The notes below the pieces were generated by a model. The model ran no database searches. It saw nothing but the letters and a program-made list of their open reading frames with translations, and was not told where the DNA came from. From Ailurus styani (taxonomy: Eukaryota; Chordata; Mammalia; Carnivora; Ailuridae), in assembly GCA_002007465.1 (NCBI GenBank), contig LNAC01000109.1, forward strand, positions 4,074,432 through 4,138,431: a stretch of DNA of 64,000 bases. The letters are read 5' to 3'. Below are positions 33,966 to 45,240 of the stretch, one piece after another. The position numbers were made by a program, and so were the translations under genes. The first letter of the stretch is position 1; each line of letters begins with the position of its first letter.

Positions 33966-34231
33966 TAGGTAATACTTCTCATTTGCTTTAAATTTAAAGA
34001 ATTTTATGCTTCACTTTTAGCACAAAATTGGTGTATACCAAAAGAGGGTAACTAATGGTCTTGGTAGCTTCTTAAATTCCAACAGTGGTGAATTGTCTTG
34101 CATTCTGGAAAAATATAGCTGGTTGGTCTTTATTTAAAGTAGGGACGAAATTTGGTGTGTGTGTGGTGTATGCATGCACAAAATATCCTGATTGGCACAT
34201 TGGCCAGTGCAATATTAAAATACCAGGTGCT

Positions 34232-34375
34232 GGGGGCACCTGGGTGGCTCAGTTGTTGGGCGTCTGCCTTTGGCTCAGCAGGGAGTCTGCTTCTCCCTCT
34301 CCCATTCCCCCTGCTTGTGTTCCCTCTCTTGCTGTATCTCTCTCTGTCAAATAAATAAACAAAATGTTAAAAAAA
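34232..34375 (+). mobile_element. Can-SINE with internal deletion
   Basis: GGGGGCACCTGGGTGGCTCAG runs to TTTGGCTCAG and then jumps straight to CAGGGAGTCTGC. About 60-70 bases of the core are missing, probably through recombination between GGCTCAG and the GCTCAGCAGGG motif. Target-site duplication: ATACCAGGTGCT (34219-34231) and ATATCAGGTGCT (34376-34389). Confidence 0.92.
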
Positions 34376-34395
34376 TATATCAGGTGCTCTTTATG

Positions 34396-34578
34396 GGCAC
34401 CTGGGTGGTACACTTGGGTGAGTGACTGACTATTGGTTTTGGCTCAGGTCATGAGATCCAACCCCACCTTGGGCTCCACGCTCCGTGTGGAGTCTGCTTG
34501 AGGTTGTCTCTCTCCCTCTCCCTCTGTTCCTCCCATTGTGTGCTCTCTCTCTAGAATAAATAAATAAATCTTTAAAAA
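34396..34578 (+). mobile_element. Can-SINE directly after another
   Basis: GGGCACCTGGGTGGTACACTTGG leads to a TAAATAAATAAATC tail. Its flanks are ATATATCAGGTGCTCTT (34376-34392) and ATATATAGGTGCTCTT (34580-34595). It therefore used the same target as the SINE just upstream. Confidence 0.92.
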
Positions 34579-34595
34579 GATATATAGGTGCTCTT

Positions 34596-35940
34596 CAAAA
34601 TTTTAGAGCACAAAGCCAAGTGAACCACCCCAGTCAGAGGACAGCGTTCATTGAGTTGCTGTACCTGTCTCCATTTTCCATAAAAACTTGAACACTAAAT
34701 TCTGTTTCCTGGTGCCTGGTCTCCTTTTATTTACTCTGTGATTCACTCCCTCCCTGATTGGGGAAACCTTGGTAAATATCAATGAACCCAACTGCCTTGG
34801 GCCTGGTGACTAGTTCTTGTCTGCATTAAATGCAACTGTAGACCTTGGACGCCACTTGGCTCTGAATTTGGGGGGTTCAGAGCTAGTCACCCCATAAAGA
34901 TCACATATTCCAGGGAACACCAGACTCTCTAAGACAGATGATAAAAGCAAAATGAAAACATCGTTTGAGCAAAGAAAAGCCTCTGAGTAGCTCAGCAGGC
35001 CCACCACATGCCAGATGGAGCTCAGTGATGGTATCTCCAGCACACAGGCCCAGAAGCAGCTATCAATGATCCGTTCAAGTCCCTCAGAGTGTATGTGTTA
35101 AAGAACTTCCAGATGTCCTCAGAGGCTGGCCCTGTCTTCTGTAATCTGGTCTCATCGGCCATATGGTGCTGATTTGGTTGTCGTGATAGAGTGGTGTGGG
35201 ATGAACCGCGGGCTGCTTGCAGACTCCCAAAGAGTTGGGGAAATTGTTTAAGGCCTCATCATTCATCAGGTTGGAGGTCCCAATGGCAAACCTTTCCCGA
35301 TGCTGTGGGATGGGGAGATGGGTAGGCACACTCTTAAGAGCATGTTGATGAAGAACATAAATTATTATTTCAGTGCCCTGGAATGACCCCAGATGTTTTG
35401 GGATCTTTGCAAAACGCTCAGTCCATGGCCAGAGGAAGGGGGCTAGCTGGAGTTGTGACATGCAAGGTGGGGATCAGACTCTCATTCTGGACGGTCTTAA
35501 TTTCATGACTAAAGGTTCTTGCTTCCCTTTGATAGAACCAGTGGCCCACGGCAGCCTTTCAGTGACACTTAGAGAATTGAGATCAAATGAAGGGGTTTAG
35601 AGCACATCTATTCCAACTCGGCTCTTTTCCAAGTAAGGGAACAGGGTGGATCTGGGGTAAGTACTTCATCCCTGATTCACAGCTTCCAGCCTATGCCTCC
35701 AAATTCCTGGTTCAGTACCCTTCCTAGTCCCCATGGATGGCCTCCCTGTCGAGGCTGTCCACTTAAGCAAGGTCATCTTGCCTTGAAAGCCAAAGGCAAG
35801 TCCATTCACTGAAATGCTTGGATCAAGACCTGTAGGCAGGTTGGGTCAGACGTAAGCACTGGGAGGAAAGCCCCGTGCTGAGCCACCTAGAACCAACATT
35901 GCGTCCACTCTGTTAACTTTCCCATAACAGCCGTTCTCAA
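34596..35940. other. Single-copy DNA, 1.3 kb
   Basis: No repeats are recognised. It lies immediately upstream of the candidate exon at 35963, so any partner exon or intron sequence would be here or further left. I could not identify one. Confidence 0.4.
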
Positions 35941-36114
35941 ATGTCACCATCCATTTTTTCAGGCGAGAAAAGTCAGAACAAAATTGAAGAGGGACCAAAG
36001 ACAACAAACGAAAGCCTGAAGAAGAGTAACAATTTTAAAGGGGCAAAGACAGCCAGTGAAAAGCTGAAGAAGGGTTTCTTGAATTCTTTAAATGGTAGAT
36101 TTGAGGCCATTTGA
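35941..36114 (+). other. Candidate short coding exon (unrecognised, Lys-rich)
   Basis: A frame is open from 35917 to a TGA at 36112-36114, with an ATG at 35941. A pyrimidine tract and AG (CCATTTTTTCAG, ending 35962) sit inside it, so 35963-36114 could be a 3'-terminal exon with 49 complete codons. The peptide is Lys/Glu/Asn-rich. It has two similar 16-residue units: PKTTNESLKKSNNFKG, from 35995, and AKTASEKLKKGFLNSL, from 36043. The underlying DNA repeats every 48 bases and stays in frame. ATTAAA follows the stop at 36116 and a GT-rich run lies at 36125-36136, where a Can-SINE starts. I know no matching protein. It could equally be chance. Confidence 0.25.
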
Positions 36115-36133
36115 AATTAAAATATGGTGTGTG

Positions 36134-36350
36134 GGTGCGCCTGGGTGACTCAGTCACTTAAAGTGTCCAACTCTTGATTTCAGCTCAGGTCATGATCTCA
36201 GGATCATGAGATGGAGCCCCACTTCGGGCTCCACGCTCAGCAGGAAGTCTGCTTGAGATTCTCTCTCTCCCTGTCCCTCCACCCCTCCCCCTGCTTACTC
36301 TCTTTCTTTCTCTTTCAAAATGAATAAAATCTTAAAGGTATTTTAAAAAA
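36134..36350 (+). mobile_element. Can-SINE, older subfamily
   Basis: GGTGCGCCTGGGTGACTCAGTC, then CTCTTGATTTCAGCTCAGGTC (the older-subfamily form), and a TGAATAAAATCTTAAAGG tail. It abuts the candidate exon's possible polyadenylation region. Confidence 0.92.
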
Positions 36351-37260
36351 TAGAACATGACACGTGCTTTGTTTACATCCATGCAAATAGATGCAAACAT
36401 AATCACGGCTTGTACGCAACTCAGAGATGACATATGCAACAAGAAATGGGGGCCTTGGCATCATGGAGTAGGGATGCTTTGGCCAATATGAGGGTGATCG
36501 TCATCCCCCTGGGGCCTGATTGTCCCTTCATACTGTCTCCTCTCCTGGTTGCCGGCCATCAAAGTCTCGAAATAAAGTTCTGCCTACCTGTAGGACTTAC
36601 TCCTCTAGCCTTTTTTTTTTTTTTTAACATTTCTACCAAAAGTAATGTCCTCTGTACATCATTCTTCCCCCTCGAAAGCCTTCAGTGGTTTCCTGTTGCC
36701 TGTTGACTAATGACCAAACTTTGTCTTAGGGCATTCGTCTAGGCCGAACACCAACATTGGCGAGTAGGTTTCAGTTAGCACACCAACCCTGATGGATTTT
36801 GTCCTCTCTGCCCAGAGCCTTGTGTTGAAAAGGCCTCTGAAGGTACATTTGAATTCAGTGAGAAGGCATGTTGTGATGGATTGGGGATGCCTGCCTTGAC
36901 AGTGGCGTCTGGGGGTGGGGAAGTCCAAGGCCACACACCCCCTGTCCCTGCCAGACGTGATCCAGTCCTAGCTGTCATTCCATCTTTTAGTGCATTAGCC
37001 AGGTTTTTTCCTCCAGCCAGTCCAGCTTGTCTTGTGTTCAGTAGTGGAGGATGAAAAAGTATAGCCAGGTCTTCCTCATGAGATTGTCCAATATTTAGGA
37101 ATATCCAGTCTATTTCACCTTTTAAAGACTTTTGTGTCTGTCCCCTCATGCCATCCTCAGGGCCTGGGTCTTAGTTCAGAACCCCCATTCTCACCTGGCC
37201 TATTTCATTGTCCTCCTAACGATCATCATTGTATTGGGTTTCAAACCTTTGGTGGCTCTC
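36351..37260. other. Mostly unassigned DNA
   Basis: A T15 run sits at 36610-36626. The piece AAGCCTTCAGTGGTTTCCTGTTGCC (36677-36701) resembles the upstream part of an L2 3' region. The remainder is unassigned. Confidence 0.4.
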
Positions 37261-37264
37261 ATTT

Positions 37265-37505
37265 CAGCCCATGTTTCAGGCCTCAGCTTGGCCTAGAAGG
37301 CCCCTCATGCTTTGGCCAGTGCTCATTTTTCCAACATCCTCTCTGCCACACCTTCAAATGCAGCCTGTGATTCAGGTCACTGTAGCAGTATTTCAAGCTC
37401 CTTGAGGCTAGGGTCCACGTCTTACTCATCTTTGTACCCGTATCATCTGTTTTGTTGTTTACAGTATTGTAGATGTTGAGTCAGTAAGTGGAATAACGAA
37501 TAAGT
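37265..37505 (+). mobile_element. L2 fragment
   Basis: CAAGCTCCTTGAGGCTAGGGTCCACGTCTTACTCATC is the conserved L2 3' phrase (AAGCTCCATGAGGGCAGGGACC...). It is followed by a decayed terminal part. Confidence 0.55.
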
Positions 37506-37649
37506 AAATCTTGAGCCTCTGGGTGTGAGTAGTCCTGTTGGGAGTGTAAGTGCTGAGTGTATTTTAGACCCTCAGAGATTTGGGAGTGGATGGGTATATT
37601 GAGACCTGTGGCCCCACAGAGACCCACTCACCAAGCATGAACTGAAGTT

Positions 37650-37850
37650 TTTTATTCTTTTAATATTTTATTTATTTATTTATTTATTTATTTAGAGCAC
37701 AGGAGCAGAAGGAGGGGCCGAGGGAGATGGAGAGAGAATCCACACAGAGAGTAGGGTCCAATGTAGGCCTCCGTCTTATTGCCTTGAGATCATGACCTGA
37801 GCCAAAATCAAGAGTCAGATGCTTAATTGACTGAGCCACCCAGGTGCCTA
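37650..37850 (-). mobile_element. Can-SINE, older subfamily
   Basis: A long (TTTA)n run is followed by GCCAAAATCAAGAGTCAGATGC and CTGAGCCACCCAGGTGCC. GAACTGAAGTT is duplicated exactly at 37639-37649 and 37851-37861. Confidence 0.94.
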
Positions 37851-38045
37851 GAACTGAAGTTCAATATAAGCCAGACCCAGACCTGGCTGCATGAGGAGCA
37901 GCTCTAACGTCTGGGAGGAAGGCTCAGCTCTCAGACTTTTGCAAGGCCACCTTCTTCCCTTCATTCAGGTCTCAGCTCAGATGTCACCTCCCTCCACCCA
38001 TTGCACTACCCTATTTATGTTCTTCGAGGAACTTTCTATATATCT

Positions 38046-38239
38046 TTTTTTTTAAGATTATTTATTTATTTATTTGACAGAGAGACAGCGAGAGAGGGAA
38101 CACAAGCAGAGGAAGCGGGAGAGGGGGAAGCAGGCTGTCCGCTGAGCAGGGAGCCCGATGCAGGGCTCGATCCCAGGACCCTGGGATCATGACCTGAGCT
38201 AAAGGCAGACGCTTAATGACTGAGCCACCCAGGCGCCCC
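38046..38239 (-). mobile_element. Can-SINE inserted in L2
   Basis: It is a complete body from T9AAGATTATTTATTT to TTAATGACTGAGCCACCCAGGCGCCCC. The CATGACCTGAGCTAAAGGCAGACG core is near consensus. Confidence 0.94.
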
Positions 38240-38383
38240 TCTTTCTTGTATTTTTGACTATGGATGTATTTTCCATCTTTCACAACAGTATGTATATAAG
38301 CTAAGTTTNGCCCCTCTTTCTTGTATTTTTGACTATGGATGTATTTTCCATCTTTCACAATAGTATGTATATAAGCTAAGTTT
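38235..38383 (+). repeat. N-joined duplication of 74 bases
   Basis: 38235-38308 (GCCCCTCTTTCTTG to AAGCTAAGTTT) is repeated at 38310-38383 across an N at 38309. There is one difference (CACAACAG versus CACAATAG). The first copy starts inside the SINE end. This is probably an assembly join of two alleles. Confidence 0.92.
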
Positions 38384-38445
38384 TTTGTTGTTGTTGTTGT
38401 TTATGGTGTCCTCAGCTCCTAAAACGCTACTTGCAGTTTGTTGAA

Positions 38446-38985
38446 CAATTTCGTCAGTGGGTTCTCAGTAGTGTTATCCACCCAGATAGCAGAGGGGGGC
38501 AAATGGAGTGATATGGATGGTGGCTGAAAATGGGGTGGGTAGCAAGAGAATGAGAATCAAGGGAATTGGTCAGTGTACACTTGCGCCTAGCCTCAGGGAA
38601 GAGGGTGGGCAGTAAGTAAGGCAACTACCTACCAGTTTTGGAGTTTGGGAAGGGTGAGGATCAGGATGCTATGAGAGAAGCAGTGGGTTAGCAACCGTGT
38701 GAGGGCTAGGGGTTACTCTGGGGGTACCAGATCCTGGGTTGGGTTGGTGGCCTAGCAGAATACCAGGGATGGATCCTGGCTCTGGTTTTCTTCCAAAAAC
38801 CGTGAGACCAAAGAGGGGACTTTAAAGTGGGTGAGCCTATTATGTTTGTCTTGATGTTGGTCTTAAACTGGGAATTGGGGAAAGTCTAACTCCACCAATG
38901 GAGCCACGTGCATACAAGCTTCAGGACTTGCGGAAGGCTTAGGAAAGAGAACAATAGAGAGGAGATGAGGTTCAAGAAAGCCTAT
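38446..38985. other. Single-copy, G-rich DNA
   Basis: Nothing is recognised. The plus strand is rich in GGG and GGTGGG words. Confidence 0.4.
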
Positions 38986-38989
38986 TAGT

Positions 38990-39215
38990 TGCTTTTGAAG
39001 GCCTAGTATGCGCCAGTCACTGTACCTGGTTGCCTACACGAGCCATCCCATTTAATCCAATCCAACCCTACAAGGTAGTCATTATCAGCTGCATTTTATA
39101 GATGGAGAAAGTAGGTCTCAGAGATAGTAAGGAACCTTCCAGAGATTACACATGTGATGGGGAAGCCAGGGTTTTAAACTCAGGCCTAGATGATTCCCTA
39201 AGGCAGACATATTCC
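38990..39215 (-). mobile_element. MIR, nearly full length
   Basis: The antisense MIR order is clear. CTAGTATGCGCCAGTCACTG is followed by CATCCCATTTAATCC, CATTTTATAGATGGAGAAAGTAGGTCTCAGAG and ACATGTGATGGGGAAGCCAGGGTTTTAAACTCAGG. It is the best-preserved MIR in the window. Confidence 0.87.
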
Positions 39216-39219
39216 CATT

Positions 39220-39940
39220 CTGCTACAATAGTTTTCTATAGAGCAGTGGTTCCAGCCCTTCCTATTCTGTGATAAATAGGACAGACAGTCATACAGTGAC
39301 ATGCTTCTTTATGAGTATCAGTGCTTTTGAGGTGTTGTCTGTAACCTTCTGTTTTTCATTCCCATTCAGAAAGGCATTTCAGAATGTATTATCATAGGGA
39401 TGACCTGAAGTTGGGGTTCAAAAAGCAAATGATAAGTAGATTTATAATCTTCAATAAAAATGGATTGTAAGACACCAGAATACAGGTGGACCAAGGGTTC
39501 CAAGGGTGGAACTGGGGTGTTTAATTTGTTCAGAGCATCTTGGGTCACCCCTATTTGGTATGGAGTTAAATTTTGAGAAGGAGCTTGAAAGATGCATTTT
39601 GCTGTCATTAGAAATCTACTTAAGAAGGTTCAGTGAGAAGGACAATTCATGTGAATTTGGAATTTATTAACAGCCTGATAAAGCTATTGCTTTAGCTTTA
39701 TATATAGGATCAGTGAGTGGGAAATGAGGTAGACTGAATCCACAGTTTGGAAGATTAGTGGAGAAAAGCTCCTTTTTGATTAATTGGAATGTATTATATG
39801 GACTTAGAAAAATTCCAGATTAGTTTTAATGTAAAAAAAACAACAACTTATATCAACTTTCCAAGTCTAACTCTGAGTTCTGTATGCGAAATTCTGGACA
39901 TCTGTTGACTTTGTAGATGGCAAAAACAAAAATGTGATGG
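39220..39940. other. Single-copy DNA
   Basis: Nothing is recognised with confidence. GCAGTGGTTCC at 39244 could be the start of a hAT element, but no second end was found. Confidence 0.4.
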
Positions 39941-39944
39941 TCGC

Positions 39945-40385
39945 TTAATTCATTTCCTAGGACTGCCTTAACACATCCTTACAAACTTGGTGATTTCAAA
40001 TGACAGAAAGTTATTATCTCGTAGTTCTGGAGGCCAGAAGTCTAAAATCAAGCTGTCATCAGGGGTGTGCTCCCTCTGAAGGCTGTTGGGGAAAAGCCTT
40101 CCTTGCATGTTCTAGATTCTGGTGGTTCTAGACATTTTTTGGTTTATGGCCACCTAATCCCAGTCTTTGGCTCTGTCTTCATGTGGCATTCACCTCTGTG
40201 TCTGTCTTCTCATTTCCTGACTGTCATTGGACTCAGGGCCACTTGGATAATCTAGTTTAATTTCCATCTCAAGATACTTGATTGTGTCTGCCAAGATGCG
40301 TTTTCCAAATTCAGCTCCCATTCAGAAGTTCCGGGGCTTAGGAAGTAGATGTATATTTTGTGGGGCCACCATTCCACTCACTGTG
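39945..40385 (-). mobile_element. MLT1-type LTR (MaLR), antisense
   Basis: TTCCTAGGACTGCCTTAACAC, TAGTTCTGGAGGCCAGAAGTC and GCTCCCTCTGAAGGCTGTTGGGG run in the usual antisense order. TGTGTCTGCCAAGATGCG also fits. Two 19-base copies of TTCCACCATGTTCCCCATG follow at 40392 and 40417, outside the LTR. Confidence 0.76.
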
Positions 40386-41435
40386 GTCATGTTCCACCAT
40401 GTTCCCCATGAAAGATTCCACCATGTTCCCCATGGAAGTGGGGGAGGCTTACAAGACATTGTACAAGAAGCACTGACTTTTTTTTGTGTGTGTGTGAAGC
40501 CAAGTGCACAGAGCAGAGAGTACATGCTGCAGGTGGGCTTCAAGACCAATTAGGTGATTGTATCCACCTGGAAGTAGAATTCCACCAAGATAATGAAGCA
40601 TCTTCTGGAGGACTTCTTGAAAGGCGTGGGAGAAACATAAGAAGGACTTGACCTCTAGGGAAAGAACAAGCCAATGCAGTGGTTGTTCTGGGAGGTGGTG
40701 CTGGCTCTTAACCCATGATGCTTCCTTCCTCTGCCTGGCTCCATCGGGAATCTAGAGAAGCCAGACTCGCTTTACCAGCCACCTGTGCCCCGGGGGCTGC
40801 CAAGGGACTCAGTTGTGGCCAACAACACACAGGCTCTGGATCGCCAGCTAGTTATGCGAAAACCAGAAATCCTTACTTATTTAAGCCAGAGTTCATCAGG
40901 GTTCTGGTACTTGTCCTTGAAAACATTCTCTATCAACAGAGTCACTTTGCTAGGAGAATTCGGTCCTTTTTTTCTAAACAAGAAAAATCCTAGCTACATC
41001 ATGCCTCCCAGGCTTAGAAGGTGAGAAACCACAGAATATAAGTGTTTCGCTCTGACTCAGGATGACTGTAAGGTGAACATCGGATTTGGCCACCTGGGTT
41101 TGCTGATTTTTTTTGTAGACCTTCCCACTGTCAAGGTGCTGGTTGGTTCCTCAGGACAGGTGCTCTTTGGCAGCTCATTCCTGATTGGGGGCAGACCAGC
41201 CCCTACTGACGTTGGCAGACGGAGCTCTGCCAGAGAGCTGTGCTTATTGGAGCTTCTGTCTTATCCAACATATATTTTAAATAACCCATTGTTTAAAGAT
41301 GCCGATTAAGACAAAACGACTCACCTGGGGAGGAGTGTTACATTCACCCCATTCTTGGGAATGACCCTTGAGTTTTGGGATTTTACCCAGCTCTCAAGGC
41401 ACAATCGCATTTACCCAATTTTTATGTGATCGTAG
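40386..41435. other. Single-copy DNA, about 1 kb
   Basis: A short (GT)n lies at 40486-40494. The part 40740-40860 has a somewhat coding-like base composition but no frame flanked by splice sites. No family is assigned. Confidence 0.4.
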
Positions 41436-41439
41436 TTTT

Positions 41440-42660
41440 TGGTGGTTGTTTTTCTGATTTCTTGAGTTGAATGCCTAATTCACACATTGTCTTTCTTTCA
41501 TTTAAAACATGTATTAAAGACTATCATCTTTGCTCTGAGTACTGCTTTCACTGTATTTCATGGGGTCTAATATTTATCATTTTCATTGTTCATTTTTGAA
41601 GTTCTACAGATTCAGTTAGCTTTCCTCATTGAATTAAGAGTTGATGAGAAAGTATTTTAAAATTTAAGAGGTAGGGCTTTTGTTTTCTGGTTTCGTATTA
41701 ATTTGCACTTTTTGTCTTTTTGAAATGTACTGATTATTTTCTTATGGCTTAATACATGGCCAAATTTTGAAAATACTATTTTCTTCATCTTCTGTCTTCT
41801 TATTTATGATCGGTCAATTTTTTCTCTTATAGACAGAAATATGTGAATTAAAACATCCTTCTCCTAATGTATTTCTATGTATTTCCCAAAATGTCTCCCA
41901 TAGTTTTTGCTTTGTGGACATAAATGCTGTATTGGTAAGAGTTACTCCTAAACCCCCTTCCCTTCCATTGCTAATCCATTATAGCCAATCTTTCTAAATC
42001 ATATTTCTGCTGTGTCTTGTATCTGGAACATTTGTTTTGTGACCTAACCCAAATATCTTTTTTTCTTTTTTTAAAAAAGATTTTATTTATTTATTGGTGA
42101 TAAGGGTGAGTGGGAGGGAGAGGGAGAGAGAATCTGAAGCAGACTTTGTACTGAGCACAGAGCCTGACACGGGGCTCAGTTCCATGACCTCGAGATCATG
42201 ACCTGAGCTGAAATCTGGAGTTGGATGCCTAACCTACTGAGCCACCCAGGAACCTCCCAAATGTCTTTTTTCTTTTGATGAATGCATTTAGTACATTTTA
42301 TTTAATGGTATGCTACAGGTTAGGCCTTAATTATATTACATACTTCATAATACATTTTCTGGTTTTGTAGCTTTAAAAGTCTACCATTATGTGGTCTGTT
42401 TCTTTTGCTCTGTTGGTGATTTTACCAGACATTAGAAAGATGTGAATATTTTTTCTACCAGTTACTTTTAAAAAGTACAGTTTTTGTAATCCCTGTATGA
42501 CTATATTTTTAAAGACGGGTTCTCTTACTTTCCTGCTTTGGGAATTAGGAACTTTCTCCCCACTATAAATCACTTGATTTTGATTAATTATAACAAATGG
42601 TGTTTGCCCTGGAAGCTCTCTGTGTTCAGGAGTATAGAAATTGAAGTGACAGAAGGCATA
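41440..42660 (-). mobile_element. Possible old L1 remnant
   Basis: The sequence is T-rich with antisense-L1-like phrases such as GCTTTCACTGTATTTCATGG and TTCATTGTTCATTTTTGAAG. They are too decayed to fix limits. A Can-SINE interrupts it at 42066-42256. Confidence 0.4.
42066..42256 (-). mobile_element. Can-SINE, older subfamily
   Basis: GAGCTGAAATCTGGAGTTGGATGCC and CTACTGAGCCACCCAGG mark the older class. CCCAAATATCTTTTTTTC (from 42048) and CCCAAATGTCTTTTTTC (from 42257) form the target-site duplication. Confidence 0.93.
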
Positions 42661-42689
42661 ATACATAAACTTGTTTAATCTTCATCAAC

Positions 42690-43585
42690 AATATTAACCT
42701 CATTTTATAGACAAGCATACAGAATTAATAAATATTAGAGTGATACATATATTTAACAAAGAACTCATCAGAATACTACACCCTACAAATAAAAAACAAA
42801 ACCAAACTACCAACTGAAAATGGGCAAAAGATTCAGACTAGTGCTATACAAAAGAAGGGATCTGAATTGCCAAAGAGCAGATGAAACATTGTTGCTCAAC
42901 ATTGTTATTCATCAGGGAAATGCAAATTAAAACCCAAATGAGATATCACTACATGCCACCCCCACATGAATAGTTAAAATGTAAAAATCTGATACGACCA
43001 AATTTTGTCAAGGATATTGATCAACAAGCTCTTGTGCATTGCCATTGGGAGGGTAAAGTGGTCCAGCCACTTTAGAAAAGTGTTTAGCCATTTTCGTTTA
43101 AAGTTAAACATTTTCCTCCCCTACCAATCCATCAATTCCAGCTCCAGAGAAATCAGCGTGTACATGCCCACAGATATTTGCACCAAAACAGTTCAGAGCA
43201 GCTCTACTGTAGTAGCCCAGACTATCAGCAGTCCACATGTCCATCACCAGGAGGACGGATAAATATAACACAAACTGTCATGTATTTGTACGAAGAATAC
43301 TACTCTCCAATAAAAAGAACCAACTATGGATACATGCAATATCACGGATGAACCTCAGTCTTTACACTGGTTGCAAAAAGCCCAGGCAGGAGAGCGTGTG
43401 TTGTGTGATGCCAGAAGAGGGCAGGACCAATCCGCGGTGATCAGCAACAGCATAGTAGTTAGCAGGGAGAAATGACAAAAGGGACTCAAGGAGCTTTCTG
43501 GGGAGATGGAAATGTTTTCTGCCTTTCTCTGTACAGTGGTATTATGTGCATTATACCATTTGCAAATTATTGCAGTTGAAAAAAA
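42690..43585 (+). mobile_element. Old L1 3' end (ORF2 C-terminus and 3' UTR)
   Basis: Read forward it gives the ORF2 C-terminal order. AAATGGGCAAAAGATTCAG, CATCAGGGAAATGCAAATTAAAACCC and GTCCATCACCAGGAGGACGG appear in sequence. GGATGAACCTCAG and the 3' UTR phrase GTGCATTATACCATTTGC follow. It ends near an A8 tract at 43578. Frames are broken throughout. Confidence 0.78.
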
Positions 43586-43589
43586 AAGA

Positions 43590-45240
43590 CCAAAGGAGAC
43601 AAGGAAATATCAAGTGTGAGTCCCAAGCCTACAGAACTACTGATGGACCTTGGGTTCACATTCAGTTCTGTGGGGCTCCAGCCCTACCCCCTCCCTTTAC
43701 AGCATTTAGCTTCCCAGTGGTCATCTCTGGCTCATCACCTGACACTGTTCATGGGCCATGGGTGTCACTGCACCATAAATCCATCTAACCTAGCTGCACA
43801 TCACTGCTTCCTGGTCCTCAAGAGGCTGAGGCTCGTGGTGGAGGTCATCCAACCATGTCACTGCCTGAGCTGCTGACCACCTTCACAGGGAGGGGGACAG
43901 AGTGGCGCATCGAGAAGTCGTTGCAATGCACTTTGCCTAGAATTAAGTGCTAAGGAATAATAATGGGGCTTTTATGCTATGTGCATGTTTTCCTTTCCAT
44001 TAAATCTCAGATATGCTGTTTGCTTTAGGATCCTTAGTTCAGGCTGCTTTGAAATCCATAGGGGGAAAGAAACCCTCCATTAAGTTCAGCAGCCCAGCCC
44101 AGCAATGCAGCAGTGCTCCTATTTGGTTTTCCTTCTGTAAATATTTGTGCTCTCTCAGGCTAAGGAGTGGCCTGTGCTAGAGACTAAAATATCCCCATTT
44201 ATAAATCCTCCAGGTGCAGCAGGGAAAGCCTGACCTTTCACCCTGCCCCTGCAGTGACCTCAACCTTGCTCACGTGGACCACCCTCCGGGCTGCCCCTAA
44301 TGCAGACCCATGATCACCTCTCCAGGTTGACTGCTGAATAGCAGAAGATGAAGCTGAAACTGAAGGGTTATTGCAATGCAGTTTTTTAATCGAAAGGTGA
44401 AGGTTATTTAGCTTTTGTGGTTGTCTTTAAGCTTGTCAATGAAAAGATGAAAACCAATATTGACCACAGTGAAGTACAGGTTGTCCAGAAATGGAAGCTG
44501 ACTTATTATAGAAATGAAACAGAAGACAAATGGGAGAGTGAGATATGTAAGAAGACCAATAATAGAAAGAAAATTGCAAAGATCTGAAAGAAATATTATC
44601 TATTACTCTATTTGGTCCATTCATTTGGGTTTTTGAATTTCAGCTTTTCACCAGAGAATCATCACATGACCCTTAATCCGAAATAATAAGGCACAATGAG
44701 GCTGTTGGACCTGGTTGTTTAATTATCTCCAACTGCTTAGTCCAATTTACAGCTAAAGGAATTTTGTTCTTTCATTCAGTCAACTTTTATTAAACTGCAC
44801 AATATTTAGTTTATTCATTTATTTTTGAGACTTTGAATTTTCCATCTCTATATTTTCACTTCCTCTTTCATTTCCCTAAATTCTTACCATGCTCATTCAT
44901 ATCAAAACTGTGATAATCCATGCATTTCTAAGTTATCTCTTATATACATTGCCCTGTTTAATATATGAGACCACGAGGAGGAACATATGAAGTAATCTTG
45001 ATAAAAGCACATGAAAATACTCTTCACATTTTAATACATTTCAAAATGTACCCTGAGTTTAGACTTTTGTTGGAAAAGAAAAACATCAAAGAAGTTAATT
45101 AATCTTTGTAACTTTAATAATAACCTTATAGAAATTGAAACAACAAAAAACAGGGAATGGGAACTAATATGAGGTCAGAACTTTTTCTAGTAAGAAAAAT
45201 ACCATTGCTGAATTTTAAAATGCAATGAAATTTGTAAACA
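43590..45240. other. Single-copy DNA, 1.65 kb
   Basis: No repeat is recognised. Short open frames overlap in two phases at 43546-43876 without coding evidence. The right part (44640-45240) is AT-rich. Confidence 0.45.

Larger units (their letters stand above)
37900..38445 (+). mobile_element. L2 3' end with a SINE inserted
   Basis: CATTCAGGTCTCAGCTCAGATGTCACCTCC is a signature of the L2 3' region. After the SINE (38046-38239) it resumes and ends TGGTGTCCTCAGCTCCTAAAACGC...TTTGTTGAAC. A (TTG)n expansion lies at 38385-38400. Confidence 0.65.

Noticed and set aside
40392..40435. Two copies of TTCCACCATGTTCCCCATG 25 bases apart
   Set aside because: A simple short tandem duplication with no further structure.
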